A DNA stretch of 55,046 bases. Source: Flavobacteriaceae bacterium (GTDB lineage: Bacteria > Bacteroidota > Bacteroidia > Flavobacteriales > Weeksellaceae). The notes beneath the pieces are model-generated. The model did no database searches and had not been told where the DNA came from. It was given only the letters and a program-made list of their open reading frames with translations. The position numbers and the translations under genes are program-made. The DNA lies in assembly GCA_012522185.1 (NCBI GenBank), contig JAAYKY010000047.1, forward strand, positions 1-55,046, given 5' to 3'. Below are positions 1-8,963 of the stretch, in pieces; position 1 is the first letter of the stretch; each line of letters starts with the position of its first letter.

Positions 1-15
1 AATTCTATAGTTCAT
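1..15 (-). CDS. IS1182-like transposase, first five codons only (cut by window edge)
   Basis: Read on the minus strand, these 15 bases are ATG plus four codons giving M-N-Y-R-I. The transposase that begins at the other end of the window starts M-S-Y-R-I, and the roughly 60 bases upstream of the two start codons align (shared blocks include CACTATATTTAAC and GTCAGC/ATCAGC). This makes a second, diverged copy of the same transposase family very likely, transcribed out of the window. Five codons alone would prove nothing; the call rests on the aligned upstream region. Confidence 0.6.
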
Positions 16-87
16 TTCGCTGACAATTAAGTAGTTAAATATAGTGAATTCTATATTAATCACCTAATAATCAATCCATTATTTATA
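1..87 (-). mobile_element. 5' end of an IS1182-like insertion sequence (left flank)
   Basis: This AT-rich stretch between the aroA terminator and the left edge aligns, as reverse complement, with the region upstream of the transposase at the right edge. Matching blocks are GGATTGATTATTAGG against GGTTGATAATTAGG, then CACTATATTTAAC, then AATTGTCAGC against AATTATCAGC, and finally the start codon. The copies differ at many positions, so they are related elements and not one recent duplication. The outer boundary and terminal inverted repeat cannot be fixed because most of the element lies outside the window. Confidence 0.55.
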
Positions 88-116
88 TAAAAAAACCGCC
101 TCGGTTGTGAGACGGC
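88..116 (-). terminator. Rho-independent terminator of the aroA operon
   Basis: On the minus strand an 8-bp stem (GCCGTCTC pairing with GAGGCGGT, two G-T wobbles) closes a 6-nt loop and is followed by seven T residues. It lies 4 nt after the aroA stop codon. Nearly the same hairpin sequence recurs after porT (about 8097) and upstream of the right-hand transposase (about 54827). Confidence 0.85.
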
Positions 117-120
117 TTCT

Positions 121-1350
121 TTATTTTGAAATAATTCCTACACAATTTAAATCCCTCCAAAAATCCGGATAAGACTTTTCTACGACCTCAGGATTTTCGA
201 TTTCGAGATCGCGTACCAACGCCATAGGAGCAAAGCTCATCGCCATCCGATGGTCCTGATAAGTTTTGATTTTTGGAATGGAATTCACTTCATAAAAATC
301 AATTAGCTCAAAGGAATCATGGGTTGACCGAGTTTGAACCCCCAGTTTTCTGAATTCATTTTCCAAAGCTATCAGTCGATCTGTTTCTTTGATTTTTAAT
401 GTTTCAAGTCCCGTAAATTTGGCTTTGACCTTCAAACCTGCACAAGTCACAGCAATCGTTTGAGCGATATCAGGTGTTGAGTTAAGATTTAATTCAATAA
501 AATTGGGGGTTGAATGTTTTATTTTTTTTAAATAAATACTCGATTTTTCGAATTGGGTTTCTACCCCGAAATATTCTTTGTAAATCTTCGAAACTTGGGC
601 GTCGCCTTGTAAACTATTTTCAAAAAACGAATGAATCCGAATTCCTGTATCCTCTGACAATGCAGCGAGGGAATAAAAATAGGAAGCCGAACTCCAATCG
701 GATTCAATGGTAAATTCCTGAGGATTCATAGTTTCGAGCGGTTCAATTCGGATTTTATTTCCAATTCGGCTGGCTTTTATTCCCGTTTTACGTAGGATTT
801 CCAAGGTCATTTCCAAGTAAGGAGTCGAGGTGATTTTTCCGTTTAATTTTAAGGTCAATCCATCGGGAAGTTTCGGCGCAATGAGTATCAATGCTGTGAC
901 GAACTGACTACTGATGTCGGCATTCAGTTCTACATAATTCTTTTCAATTGATTTTCCTGTAATTTTCAAAGGAGGAAAACCTTCCTTTTCTAGATAGGAA
1001 ATTTTTGCTCCCAAAGACTTCAAAGCATCGACTAAAATTCCAATCGGGCGCTCTTTCATTCGCGAAGAACCGGTTAGAATGACTTCTTTGCCGTTCTGAA
1101 TGGAATAAAAGGCGGTGAGAAAACGCATGGCCGTTCCGGCGTGATGGATGTCAATTTGTTCGGAATTTGATTCCAAAGCTGTTTGCAAAACTTCTGTGTC
1201 CTTTGAATTCGATAGATTTTTTAATCGAATCGGATTTCCAAATAATTTATTCAATATCAATAAGCGATTGCTCTCACTTTTGGAGCCGGTGATGAAAATT
1301 TCACCGGAAATTCTTCCCTTTGATTTTTTTAGGAATAAAGAATTTTCCAT
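121..1350 (-). CDS. aroA: 3-phosphoshikimate 1-carboxyvinyltransferase (EPSP synthase)
   Basis: This enzyme transfers the enolpyruvyl group of PEP to shikimate 3-phosphate, the sixth step of chorismate synthesis in the cytoplasm. The 409-residue protein has the substrate-binding start TGSKSESNR (about residue 21), the PEP-loop sequence AGTAMRF (71-77), the following RPI segment, and the C-terminal DHRMAMSFA motif. Length is slightly below the usual 420-450 residues, normal for Bacteroidota. It is the last gene of a seven-gene minus-strand operon, 5 nt after the MazG-like gene, and a terminator follows immediately. The first gene of the same operon encodes DAHP synthase/chorismate mutase, so the entry and a late step of the pathway are co-transcribed. 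Confidence 0.95.
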   Translation of the reverse strand: MENSLFLKKSKGRISGEIFITGSKSESNRLLILNKLFGNPIRLKNLSNSKDTEVLQTALESNSEQIDIHHAGTAMRFLTAFYSIQNGKEVILTGSSRMKERPIGILVDALKSLGAKISYLEKEGFPPLKITGKSIEKNYVELNADISSQFVTALILIAPKLPDGLTLKLNGKITSTPYLEMTLEILRKTGIKASRIGNKIRIEPLETMNPQEFTIESDWSSASYFYSLAALSEDTGIRIHSFFENSLQGDAQVSKIYKEYFGVETQFEKSSIYLKKIKHSTPNFIELNLNSTPDIAQTIAVTCAGLKVKAKFTGLETLKIKETDRLIALENEFRKLGVQTRSTHDSFELIDFYEVNSIPKIKTYQDHRMAMSFAPMALVRDLEIENPEVVEKSYPDFWRDLNCVGIISK

Positions 1351-1355
1351 TTGGA

Positions 1356-1682
1356 TTATTTCAGCTTTTCATTGTTCTGATGTCGGTCGTGATCACGTTC
1401 ACTCTTGATATTCAGTTTTTTGTAAAACGAAGTTTCCAAGTCCACTCCGGTTTGATTGGCCAAGCAAAGCACTACAAAAAGTACGTCGGCAAGTTCTTCA
1501 CCCAGATCTTTCTGTTTGTCCGATTCTTTTTCGGATTGCTCACCATAGCGTCTTGCGATGATTCGCGCAACTTCTCCAACTTCTTCGGTCAACTGAGCCA
1601 TATTGGTCAGCTCATTGAAATAGCGGACTCCATGATTTTGGATCCAGTCATCTACGTCCTTTTGTAATTTTTCTATGCTCAT
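1356..1682 (-). CDS. MazG-like nucleotide pyrophosphohydrolase
   Basis: This 108-residue all-alpha protein carries the MazG-type metal-binding pattern: EEVGEVARI (about residues 33-41) followed some 30 residues later by ELADVLFVV. Family members hydrolyse nucleoside triphosphates to the monophosphate and pyrophosphate, usually as a house-cleaning function. It is a single-domain form, far shorter than the two-domain E. coli MazG. The gene sits 3 nt after a DUF3857 gene and 5 nt before aroA, which implies co-transcription and probable translational coupling. The exact nucleotide substrate cannot be read from the sequence. Confidence 0.85.
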   Translation of the reverse strand: MSIEKLQKDVDDWIQNHGVRYFNELTNMAQLTEEVGEVARIIARRYGEQSEKESDKQKDLGEELADVLFVVLCLANQTGVDLETSFYKKLNIKSERDHDRHQNNEKLK

Positions 1683-1685
1683 AAT

Positions 1686-3632
1686 TTAGATTTTCACTAA
1701 AACGATTTGTTGATTTTCTGTGTTGATTTGTTTGTTTTCAAAATCCTTCATCAAACCATAATATTCGGCCGGCAAAATACTGTGTCCAATTTTGTAAACT
1801 GTGTCTAAAACGATTAGACCATTCTCTTCCTTAATTTTGTATATATATCCGGCGACATTTCCTTGAACCATAAACTGATTGTCTTTTGGTAAGGATTCAA
1901 TTTTATATCCTTCCGGGATCTGGATTCGTATGGATTTTGACTTTGAAATAATTGATCCAAATTCCAAAGGATAATTTCGAGTGTCTTGATTAAAAGAACT
2001 GCTGTGAATCTGTCTAAAAAATAACGGATTTATAATCATTTTGTTGCCTATGACTTCCACAGCATCCAGATCCGAGAAGGAGAATGAATACCTTAAAATT
2101 CCTCTTTCTTGGTTTTCATCGATTTTAAAATCCGAAACTTCAAAACTGAAATCGCTCAGGTAATTTCTCTCAAATCCTTTTGGGTCATCGGATTGTCTCA
2201 TCTTATCGGTCATTGCAAAGTACTGATCGCGTGTTTGGTTAAACCTTCCGCTGATTTTTCCTTCGGGCGAGATATTGACCATCATGACTTCCTTGTCGGT
2301 ACTTTCGGCGAAATTTGTCAATGGGATTTCTTGAACATTCCCATCGGGTAGAACACGAAATCCTCTGTGATTTAAATCTCGAAGTGGAAGCATATTGATC
2401 CCGCTGTATTTTTCGGTCGCATCCATCAAATAAATTTGATTGTTGATTTCCACACTTGCAATCACAAAGTCGAGGCTGGTCATCGAGGGAAAAGAATAAT
2501 TCACAATCAGGTTTTGAACTGTACTCAAAACAATTGGATGGGCATTTAGTCCTGCTTTTTGCAACATCGAAACTAGCATGAGGTTGATGTCGGCTGCATT
2601 TCCAGTTTTTTCACGGAAAGTAGATCGGATACCTGTGTCAGTGAAAACAGAATAAAAACGATTCCATGTGTAATTGTCCTTTACATGATCGAAAATCGAT
2701 TGGGTTTTTTCAAATGGGCTTTGACTTTGATTTACCAAGTTTTCTACGGTTTGATCTAGGAAATTATTTCCTTTTAATTGCCCACCAAAATGATCGCTGT
2801 TCATCAAATCTTTCCCGATTTGCGCCCAAGTTGTGGTATAATTTTCAGACATGACACCTGGGATATGAATGCTTGCCAATTCGAAACGTAAAGAAGATTT
2901 CAGGTTATTGGGATTGAAAACAAAGGGCTCTCGTTGCAAAGACTTTACGTTCTCCACTGAATATTCTGTAATATGATTCGAAAATCGGGAATCACGAATG
3001 CCGTATTTATTATTTTTAATGTTCAAACGTAATTCGCCTCTTTCATCGGGCGCATAAATCATAAATTCCGGTCGAGAAAAATAAAACTCACTGTAAAGAA
3101 CCGGAATGTCTTTCTGGAAATACCAACGATCGATTTCTCGATAGAAAGGGGAAGTGATTTCGTACTTGTACTCCAAAACAGATCCGTTTTGTACATTGGG
3201 GAAAGCAAATTTCTCAGATTCCCAGTATTTGTTTTTTCTTTCTTTGAAAATATCTGAATTTCGGACTCTGGTTTCAACCGATTTTCCATTTTCTAAATTA
3301 TAAGTTGAGCCCCTGAAGCTCACCATTTTATCGCGATTTGAGGAGGGCGTATGAAGGTTTACTTCCAATTGAAGATAATCTTCATTGATTTTGTCTTTGT
3401 CATACACTTTAATTCTTCCTTCGACTTGTTTTTGAACAAATAAGTTTCTTTCCACCTCATTGAACCCAATAGAGATTTTCACTTTCTCATAGAGAATCTC
3501 ACCCGCTGCATCAGGCTCAATCAAACTTTTTTCTTTTTGCAATTCCTCTTTGCTCACTCGCCCAAAACGATAGTCCTGAGCTTGTGAAATCACGAGAATA
3601 AGAGCGAACAATAAGGTAAATTTTGTTTTCAT
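1686..3632 (-). CDS. Secreted DUF3857/transglutaminase-like protein with degenerate active site
   Basis: The chosen start gives a clear signal peptide (MKTKFTLLFALILVISQAQ); an upstream in-frame start at 3671 would overlap the preceding gene and bury the signal sequence. The 648-residue protein has the DUF3857 N-terminal half followed by a transglutaminase-like core around residues 300-410. In that core the nucleophile position is Ala346 (TGNAADIN), the His position is Asp388 (SLDFV), and only Asp404 (LMDATEK) of the triad remains. I infer a non-catalytic, possibly scaffolding periplasmic or outer-membrane protein. It lies 4 nt after a paralogue that keeps Cys and His, so the two may act as an active/inactive pair. 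The substrate is unknown. Confidence 0.8.
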   Translation of the reverse strand: MKTKFTLLFALILVISQAQDYRFGRVSKEELQKEKSLIEPDAAGEILYEKVKISIGFNEVERNLFVQKQVEGRIKVYDKDKINEDYLQLEVNLHTPSSNRDKMVSFRGSTYNLENGKSVETRVRNSDIFKERKNKYWESEKFAFPNVQNGSVLEYKYEITSPFYREIDRWYFQKDIPVLYSEFYFSRPEFMIYAPDERGELRLNIKNNKYGIRDSRFSNHITEYSVENVKSLQREPFVFNPNNLKSSLRFELASIHIPGVMSENYTTTWAQIGKDLMNSDHFGGQLKGNNFLDQTVENLVNQSQSPFEKTQSIFDHVKDNYTWNRFYSVFTDTGIRSTFREKTGNAADINLMLVSMLQKAGLNAHPIVLSTVQNLIVNYSFPSMTSLDFVIASVEINNQIYLMDATEKYSGINMLPLRDLNHRGFRVLPDGNVQEIPLTNFAESTDKEVMMVNISPEGKISGRFNQTRDQYFAMTDKMRQSDDPKGFERNYLSDFSFEVSDFKIDENQERGILRYSFSFSDLDAVEVIGNKMIINPLFFRQIHSSSFNQDTRNYPLEFGSIISKSKSIRIQIPEGYKIESLPKDNQFMVQGNVAGYIYKIKEENGLIVLDTVYKIGHSILPAEYYGLMKDFENKQINTENQQIVLVKI

Positions 3633-3636
3633 TTGG

Positions 3637-5529
3637 TTAAATTTTTTCGATAAGTATTTTTGTGTTGTCATAGGAAGAGACCGTTCTTCGGAAATCTACA
3701 TAGTCGTTGTATTTTTCTTTCGGATAAGTTCCTTCTTTGATTAATAAATTTCTGCGAACTTTCAAGTTACCGTTTTCCAATTCTTCGGTAGCCAAAAAGT
3801 ACCTTCCGAAATCATCGGAAAATACAATGGGTTTAAATTGTTCCGATACCTTATATCCTTTGGGTAGTTTGATTTCGAATTCTGTTTCATGAGAAACACC
3901 ATGAGGAATTTCAAAAGGATGAATCCGATTGTCCAACTTTCTTAAACTGCTGCCCAAACCGCCGGCCGGAAGAAGATTAAGAGTCATACTCTGACCGAAA
4001 GTCTGAGCAAATTGACCGGATTCCAATTCGAGATTTAAAGTATATATAGCATCTTCCCAATTATTTTCAACCGAATAATTTCGGATATTCAAATTAGGTA
4101 AATAATCAAATAAACTACGGATGTGTTTGATCTGATCTGTCGGTGATTCATAGCTCAAACCATAAAAACTTTCGTATTCCAGTCCCGAATTGCTAATGGA
4201 AATATCTGCTTTGAATGTTCCGTTTGCAAGTAATTCTCCAAAACCTTTTGTCAAACTTTTATTGGTTTCCGACTCAAATTTCTGTGTTCTTAGGATTTCG
4301 CCACCTTCCGGGGTGACGATGAAAACCATTCGATCGTCGGTAAATGACCCCAAAAAGTTAAAGGCCGTTCGTTGACTCGTTGCTTCGAGCCAAATTTCTT
4401 CTTCCTCCAAGGGAACATACAAAATCACATGGTTACCTTGAGCTAAACTCGCAAAATCACTAAACAAATCCTCTCGAGCTCCTGCTTGAACGATTGTGTA
4501 ATAGGATTTAATGTCCACGGCCTCCAACATGGATTGGAGATAATTTGTCAGCGCTTTACAGTCGCCATAACTTTTGTTTTGGACATAAGAAGCCGGGAAG
4601 GGCTTTAAACCTCCAATTCCTAATTGAATGCCGATGTAGCGGGTTTTGTCTTGTAGGTATTTATAAAGAATTTGAACTTTTTCTTTATCGGATTTCGCAT
4701 CTTTTACAAGGTTTCGAAAAAAATCTTTCTGTTGAGGCGTGAAATCATTGGCGTCCGATATAAGAGTTTGGTACCATTGGCCCAGCTCTTGCCAGTTTTT
4801 GAACTTTCCTTTTACGCCATCGAAAATAAATTCTGTGGCTGAAAACTCCACATAAGGATAAAGCTGTTTCATACTTGGCATCAATTCTTCGAATTCAAAT
4901 GCTTTCAGATTTTTTAATTCATAAAAAATTCTTGAATTCTTTGTATCCTGACTTGGGATTTTAAACGGACTTAAATTTAATTCTTTGGATAAAATTTCAA
5001 TTCCCGATTCGTTTTCCAACGAAAAGGATGATTTTTCAATGGCTAGATTAGGGTGTCTAACCGGAAACCAAGGATTTATAAATGTATTGGAATTGGTGGT
5101 TTCCGACCGGAAAACCATTGTATAAGGATAATTTACAGGAACGTAATTTAGAAATTTCAATCGGGTGTCCGTGTACATTTGTCCGCCCGTAATATATGAT
5201 TGGTCTCGAAAATCACGGGTTCTGAATTTCCGAATTTCCTTTCCATTCTGATCGTAAAAAACAGCTTCGAGCCGATTGATTTTATTGTCGGGATTGTAAA
5301 TTTGGTAAGCTTGTGCATAAGCATCTCCGGATTTATTGAAAACCGTAACGGCATATTCCTTCGAATAAGTAATCTTATTGGCAGCAGAAACTTTTACTGA
5401 AATTGCTTCATTTCGTACCACCGCATAGGCGTCTTTGCTCAGTTCAGAAGGGATTTCGTGAACAGGGTAGTTTTGAGCAAATGAAAAACTAGCAATGCTT
5501 AATATAAAAATAGAGAGTAAACGAATCAC
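3637..5529 (-). CDS. Secreted DUF3857 and transglutaminase-core protein
   Basis: The 630-residue protein starts with a signal peptide (MIRLLSIFILSIASFSFAQ). The N-terminal half (about residues 45-210) is DUF3857; the transglutaminase core follows, with Cys324 in YGDCKALT, His367 in GNHVILYV and Glu382 in WLEATSQ where Asp is usual. The C-terminal part is a beta-rich region resembling that of its downstream paralogue. Members of this family are exported Bacteroidota proteins of unknown substrate, thought to be proteases or cross-linkers by fold. It follows dtd by 20 nt and precedes its degenerate paralogue by 4 nt in the aroG-to-aroA operon. Confidence 0.82.
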   Translation of the reverse strand: MIRLLSIFILSIASFSFAQNYPVHEIPSELSKDAYAVVRNEAISVKVSAANKITYSKEYAVTVFNKSGDAYAQAYQIYNPDNKINRLEAVFYDQNGKEIRKFRTRDFRDQSYITGGQMYTDTRLKFLNYVPVNYPYTMVFRSETTNSNTFINPWFPVRHPNLAIEKSSFSLENESGIEILSKELNLSPFKIPSQDTKNSRIFYELKNLKAFEFEELMPSMKQLYPYVEFSATEFIFDGVKGKFKNWQELGQWYQTLISDANDFTPQQKDFFRNLVKDAKSDKEKVQILYKYLQDKTRYIGIQLGIGGLKPFPASYVQNKSYGDCKALTNYLQSMLEAVDIKSYYTIVQAGAREDLFSDFASLAQGNHVILYVPLEEEEIWLEATSQRTAFNFLGSFTDDRMVFIVTPEGGEILRTQKFESETNKSLTKGFGELLANGTFKADISISNSGLEYESFYGLSYESPTDQIKHIRSLFDYLPNLNIRNYSVENNWEDAIYTLNLELESGQFAQTFGQSMTLNLLPAGGLGSSLRKLDNRIHPFEIPHGVSHETEFEIKLPKGYKVSEQFKPIVFSDDFGRYFLATEELENGNLKVRRNLLIKEGTYPKEKYNDYVDFRRTVSSYDNTKILIEKI

Positions 5530-5549
5530 AATTCAGACTTTGGTTAGAT

Positions 5550-6002
5550 TTATTCTTTGTTCTTTGAGTCGATACAGATGGTCACCGGGCCGTCGTTCAA
5601 TAATTCAACTTTCATGTCGGCGCCAAATTCGCCTGTACGAACCGGGCTAAAATATTTAGAATTTAATGAGTTTACAAATTTTTCATACTGTTTTTCAGCT
5701 AATTCGGGAGGAGAGGCACGAATGTAGGAAGGGCGATTTCCTTTTTTGGTAGAGGCATGAAGCGTAAATTGACTTACTACTAAAATTTCTCCTTTTATGT
5801 CCTGAACTGAAACATTCATTACGCCTTTCTCATCGGGAAAAATTCGAAGTTGAATGATTTTGTTGATCATCCAGTCAAAATCCTGATCCGTATCGGACTC
5901 TTCAAATCCGACCAAAACCAAAAGCCCAACTCCAATTTGCCCTGTAATACGATTATCTACTTTTACATTTGCATGCTTAACTCTTTGAATAACAACTCTC
6001 AT
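5550..6002 (-). CDS. dtd: D-aminoacyl-tRNA deacylase
   Basis: Dtd hydrolyses D-amino acids (and glycine mischarged on tRNA-Ala) from tRNA, a proofreading step in the cytoplasm. The 150-residue length is typical. It begins MRVVIQRV, contains the catalytic-cleft motif SQFTLHA (about residue 79) and the C-terminal motif NDGPVT (about 137), both hallmarks of the family; each protomer's Gly-cisPro-type motif is represented by GPVT. It lies 9 nt after rsgA, so it shares an operon with another translation-quality gene. Confidence 0.95.
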   Translation of the reverse strand: MRVVIQRVKHANVKVDNRITGQIGVGLLVLVGFEESDTDQDFDWMINKIIQLRIFPDEKGVMNVSVQDIKGEILVVSQFTLHASTKKGNRPSYIRASPPELAEKQYEKFVNSLNSKYFSPVRTGEFGADMKVELLNDGPVTICIDSKNKE

Positions 6003-6011
6003 TTTGTCAAT

Positions 6012-6935
6012 TTAAATATTGCTTGCTTCTTGAACTTCTTCTAAGAAAATCAAATAATTCTCATAACGACTTGGTGCGATTTCTTCGTTTTCAACAGCTG
6101 CGATTACAGCGCATTTGGGTTCGTTTAAATGCAGGCAATTGTCAAATCGGCATTCCGATTTTTTATTGAATATCTCTGGGAAATAATGTTGGATTTCCTC
6201 TTTTTGCATTTCTACCAAACCAAATTCTTTGATTCCTGGTGTGTCAATACTGAAACCACCAAACGGCCATTCGTACATTTCAGCAAAAGTGGTAGTGTGC
6301 TGACCTTTTTGATTGAAATCAGAAACCACCGCAGTTTTTAAATCCAAACCCGGATGCAATACGTTCATCAAAGTTGACTTGCCAACACCCGAATGACCAG
6401 AAATCAAACTTGTGATTCCACTAAGTTTCGACTTTAATTTTTCTATATTGAAACCGTTAATAGTCGAAACCTCAAGGGTTTCATAACCAATTTTTTCGTA
6501 GATTGATTTATAATAATTGACTTCCTGAATTAATTCCTCATCATAAGCATCCATTTTATTGAAAACCAAAATGACAGGGATGTGATAAGCCTCAGCCGTG
6601 ACCAAAAAGCGATCTATGAAGCCAAAAGAAGTTTTGGGATTGTCCATGGTCACCACCAAAAAGGCTTTGTCAATGTTGGAGGCGATGATATGTGATTTTT
6701 TGGAAAGATTGACGGAACGGCGAATGATGTAATTTTTCCGTTCGTGGATTTTTTGAATCAGTGCAAGTCCGTCTTTATCGACTTCAAAATCTACAAAATC
6801 ACCTACGGCAACGGGATTTGTATGTTGAATATTATCTAACCTGAATTTCCCTCTGATTCGTGCTTTGAAGATTTCGCCTTCCTCATTTTGCAACAAATAC
6901 CAACTTCCTGTAGATTTGATTACCCGACCTTTCAT
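6012..6935 (-). CDS. rsgA: Ribosome small-subunit-dependent GTPase A
   Basis: RsgA is a circularly permuted GTPase that checks late 30S subunit maturation. In this 307-residue protein an OB-fold (about 1-65) is followed by the permuted G motifs: NKMD (126-129), GHSGVGKST (180-188) and DTPG (231-234). A C-terminal zinc site is complete: Cys262, Cys267, His269 and Cys275. Its ATG overlaps the stop of the upstream DAHP synthase gene by 4 nt (ATGA), which points to translational coupling within the operon. Confidence 0.96.
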   Translation of the reverse strand: MKGRVIKSTGSWYLLQNEEGEIFKARIRGKFRLDNIQHTNPVAVGDFVDFEVDKDGLALIQKIHERKNYIIRRSVNLSKKSHIIASNIDKAFLVVTMDNPKTSFGFIDRFLVTAEAYHIPVILVFNKMDAYDEELIQEVNYYKSIYEKIGYETLEVSTINGFNIEKLKSKLSGITSLISGHSGVGKSTLMNVLHPGLDLKTAVVSDFNQKGQHTTTFAEMYEWPFGGFSIDTPGIKEFGLVEMQKEEIQHYFPEIFNKKSECRFDNCLHLNEPKCAVIAAVENEEIAPSRYENYLIFLEEVQEASNI

Positions 6936-8020
6936 TCAGATTGGAGATGATTTTTTTTATTCATAATTAAATTTTGATGCTGAATTGATTCTTGGTGAAT
7001 CGCTCGAATCAATTTATCGATGAATTCTTCAGAGAGTCCAAGTTTTTCTCCTTGTTTCACTGAATTTTCACGGATTTGTTTCCATCTTTCTGGTTGGAAA
7101 ACCGCCACATTGTGTTCTTTTTTTAATTCTCCAATCTTATTGGAAATCGACATCCTTTGCGCGATACTTTCCAATATACTTTGGTCGTTTTCGTCGATTT
7201 CATTTCGAAGCCTTGCCAAATTCATGTGATACAAAGCATCTTCATCATCGCTTTTTCTCAATTCAATTTTCCGAAGAATCTCGGTGAGTCTTTCCGGGGG
7301 GATTTGCTGTTTGGCATCACTCCAGGCTTCGTCGGGATGACTGTGAGTTTCAATCATCAATCCGTCGTACTCGAAGTTATAAGCTTGTTGAGAAACTTCA
7401 AAAATCCCTTCTCGGTTTCCACAAATGTGAGAAGGGTCACAAATCATAGGAACATCCGGCATTTTGTCCATGAAATCCAAGGCAATTTGCCATTGGGGGT
7501 TGTTTCGGTATTTCGTTTTTTTATAAGTGGAAAATCCCCGGTGAATGGCACCGAGTTTTTGGATATTTTGACCTTGTAATCTTTCAATGGCACCGATCCA
7601 TAAGTCCAAATCGGGATTGACCGGGTTTTTGACCAAAACTACTTTTTCTGTATCGCGAAGAGCTTCAGCAATTTCTTGAACAGTAAAAGGATTCACAGTT
7701 GATCGAGCGCCAATCCAAAGGTAATCCACATCGTAATCGAGTGCGAGTTTTACGTGATTGGCATTGGCCACTTCGGTTGCGATCTTAAATCCAAATTCGT
7801 CCTTTACTTTTTTTAGCCAGTTCAGACCGATGGCGCCAACGCCTTCGAAACAATTTGGTTTGGTGCGGGGTTTCCAGATTCCGGCACGGAAAACCTGAAC
7901 GAGAGTTTTATCGATTCGTTCGGCGATTTCCATCATTTGCTTTTCGCTTTCGGCGCTACAAGGCCCGGCAATCGCAAGAGGTTGATTAAATTCTTTTATC
8001 CAATTGTTTTTTTCGTTCAT
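6932..8020 (-). CDS. Bifunctional DAHP synthase / chorismate mutase
   Basis: The protein condenses PEP with erythrose 4-phosphate (first shikimate step) and also converts chorismate to prephenate. Residues about 1-255 form a type I DAHP synthase domain, with AGPCSAES near residue 18, KPRTKP near 50 and the metal-site segment CDPSHICG near 195. Residues about 265-345 form an AroQ-type chorismate mutase (LARLRNEIDENDQSIL). This domain order is the usual Bacteroidota fusion and allows feedback control through the mutase domain, which is known for the family and not visible here. It leads a seven-gene operon and has a -7 box only 8 nt before the start codon. Confidence 0.93.
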   Translation of the reverse strand: MNEKNNWIKEFNQPLAIAGPCSAESEKQMMEIAERIDKTLVQVFRAGIWKPRTKPNCFEGVGAIGLNWLKKVKDEFGFKIATEVANANHVKLALDYDVDYLWIGARSTVNPFTVQEIAEALRDTEKVVLVKNPVNPDLDLWIGAIERLQGQNIQKLGAIHRGFSTYKKTKYRNNPQWQIALDFMDKMPDVPMICDPSHICGNREGIFEVSQQAYNFEYDGLMIETHSHPDEAWSDAKQQIPPERLTEILRKIELRKSDDEDALYHMNLARLRNEIDENDQSILESIAQRMSISNKIGELKKEHNVAVFQPERWKQIRENSVKQGEKLGLSEEFIDKLIRAIHQESIQHQNLIMNKKNHLQSE

Positions 8021-8028
8021 AACGATTG

Positions 8029-8036
8029 CAAATTTA
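8029..8036 (-). promoter_or_regulatory. -7 promoter box for the DAHP synthase operon
   Basis: TAAATTTG on the minus strand matches the Bacteroidota consensus TAnnTTTG and ends 8 nt before the ATG, leaving room for almost no leader. No clear -33 TTTG is seen. Confidence 0.55.
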
Positions 8037-8092
8037 CGATATTATTGTAAGTAAGCCTCTAAGAAGAAACGACTGAAGTTTTTAGGTAAAAA

Positions 8093-8125
8093 ATAAAAGC
8101 CGCCTCGGTTCAACTGAGACGGCTT
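8093..8125 (-). terminator. Rho-independent terminator of porT
   Basis: The minus strand carries a 10-bp stem (AAGCCGTCTC pairing with GAGGCGGCTT, one T-G wobble) followed by TTATTTTTT. It lies 22 nt after the stop of the PorT-like gene and insulates it from the DAHP synthase operon. The stem sequence is shared with the hairpins near 95 and 54827. Confidence 0.85.
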
Positions 8126-8146
8126 CGAATTATAGAGTTATAATTT

Positions 8147-8863
8147 TTATTCGAATTTAAGTGAGAAAAAGACGCCTCGTGTGGAAATGGACTTCAGGGA
8201 ACCGGCCCATTGAGGGTTTGTTCCGGGATTGTCTTGAACCAATTCATTGTTGAACATGAAAATTCCTTTCAGTGCAGGAGTTAATTTGAATTTGCTGAAA
8301 TAAATTTCAACCCCCATTTCAAATTGCCAGTTGAAATTATGGGTTTTCATTCGAAACATATCGTCTTTATTATCGTCTTCTTTTTTTTCATTGGACTGTA
8401 GATTGACCATATAGCCCAAACCGCCTTGGATGTAAGGTCGGGTATTTACCCATCGGTCACCGTGAACTTTCAAGAAAAGAGGGATGTCGATGTAAGTGGA
8501 TTTCACTTCCCGGACACTGTCCACTTCGGAAGCAATATTGCCAAAGTAAAGATTTTTTTCGGCAAAGTGAACACCTGGTTCCAGTTTGAGGTCGATGTGA
8601 TCATGAAGTTTCATTTTCCCCATCAGACCCACTGAAAATCCAAGTTTGTTTTCCTGACGTAGATAAATCATACCTTGTTCATTGACCCCGTTGTCGTTTG
8701 GAAGGACTTTAAAAGACATCAGGTTTGTCCCTAAATAATACCCCCAACTGAATTGTCTGTCATCAAATTCTTCTCTGTGCCAAGTTTTTTCTGAATTGGG
8801 TCGGAACTGGGCAAAGGAATTTAATGCCAAAGAAAACAAGATAATTGCCAAAAAATTTTTCAT
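8147..8863 (-). CDS. porT: PorT-family outer-membrane beta-barrel protein (T9SS)
   Basis: The 238-residue protein has a signal peptide (MKNFLAIILFSLALNSFA) and then alternating hydrophobic strands with aromatic girdles, ending in FSLKFE with a terminal aromatic-acidic pattern of outer-membrane barrels. Length and the segment WGYYLGTNLMSFKV agree with PorT/SprT, a component needed for type IX secretion. It follows ubiE by 100 nt on the same strand; I recall this ubiE-porT pairing from other Bacteroidota, which strengthens the call. A generic PorT-like barrel of unrelated role is the alternative. A strong terminator follows. Confidence 0.75.
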   Translation of the reverse strand: MKNFLAIILFSLALNSFAQFRPNSEKTWHREEFDDRQFSWGYYLGTNLMSFKVLPNDNGVNEQGMIYLRQENKLGFSVGLMGKMKLHDHIDLKLEPGVHFAEKNLYFGNIASEVDSVREVKSTYIDIPLFLKVHGDRWVNTRPYIQGGLGYMVNLQSNEKKEDDNKDDMFRMKTHNFNWQFEMGVEIYFSKFKLTPALKGIFMFNNELVQDNPGTNPQWAGSLKSISTRGVFFSLKFE

Positions 8864-8963
8864 CTGTTTATTTAATAATTTTCAAATCGTCAAGTGCCAT
8901 TCGTTAATTTTAGGTTGCTCTCGTACCTTTCCTTTAACGAGTTTTTGAGTGATTTATTTTAAA

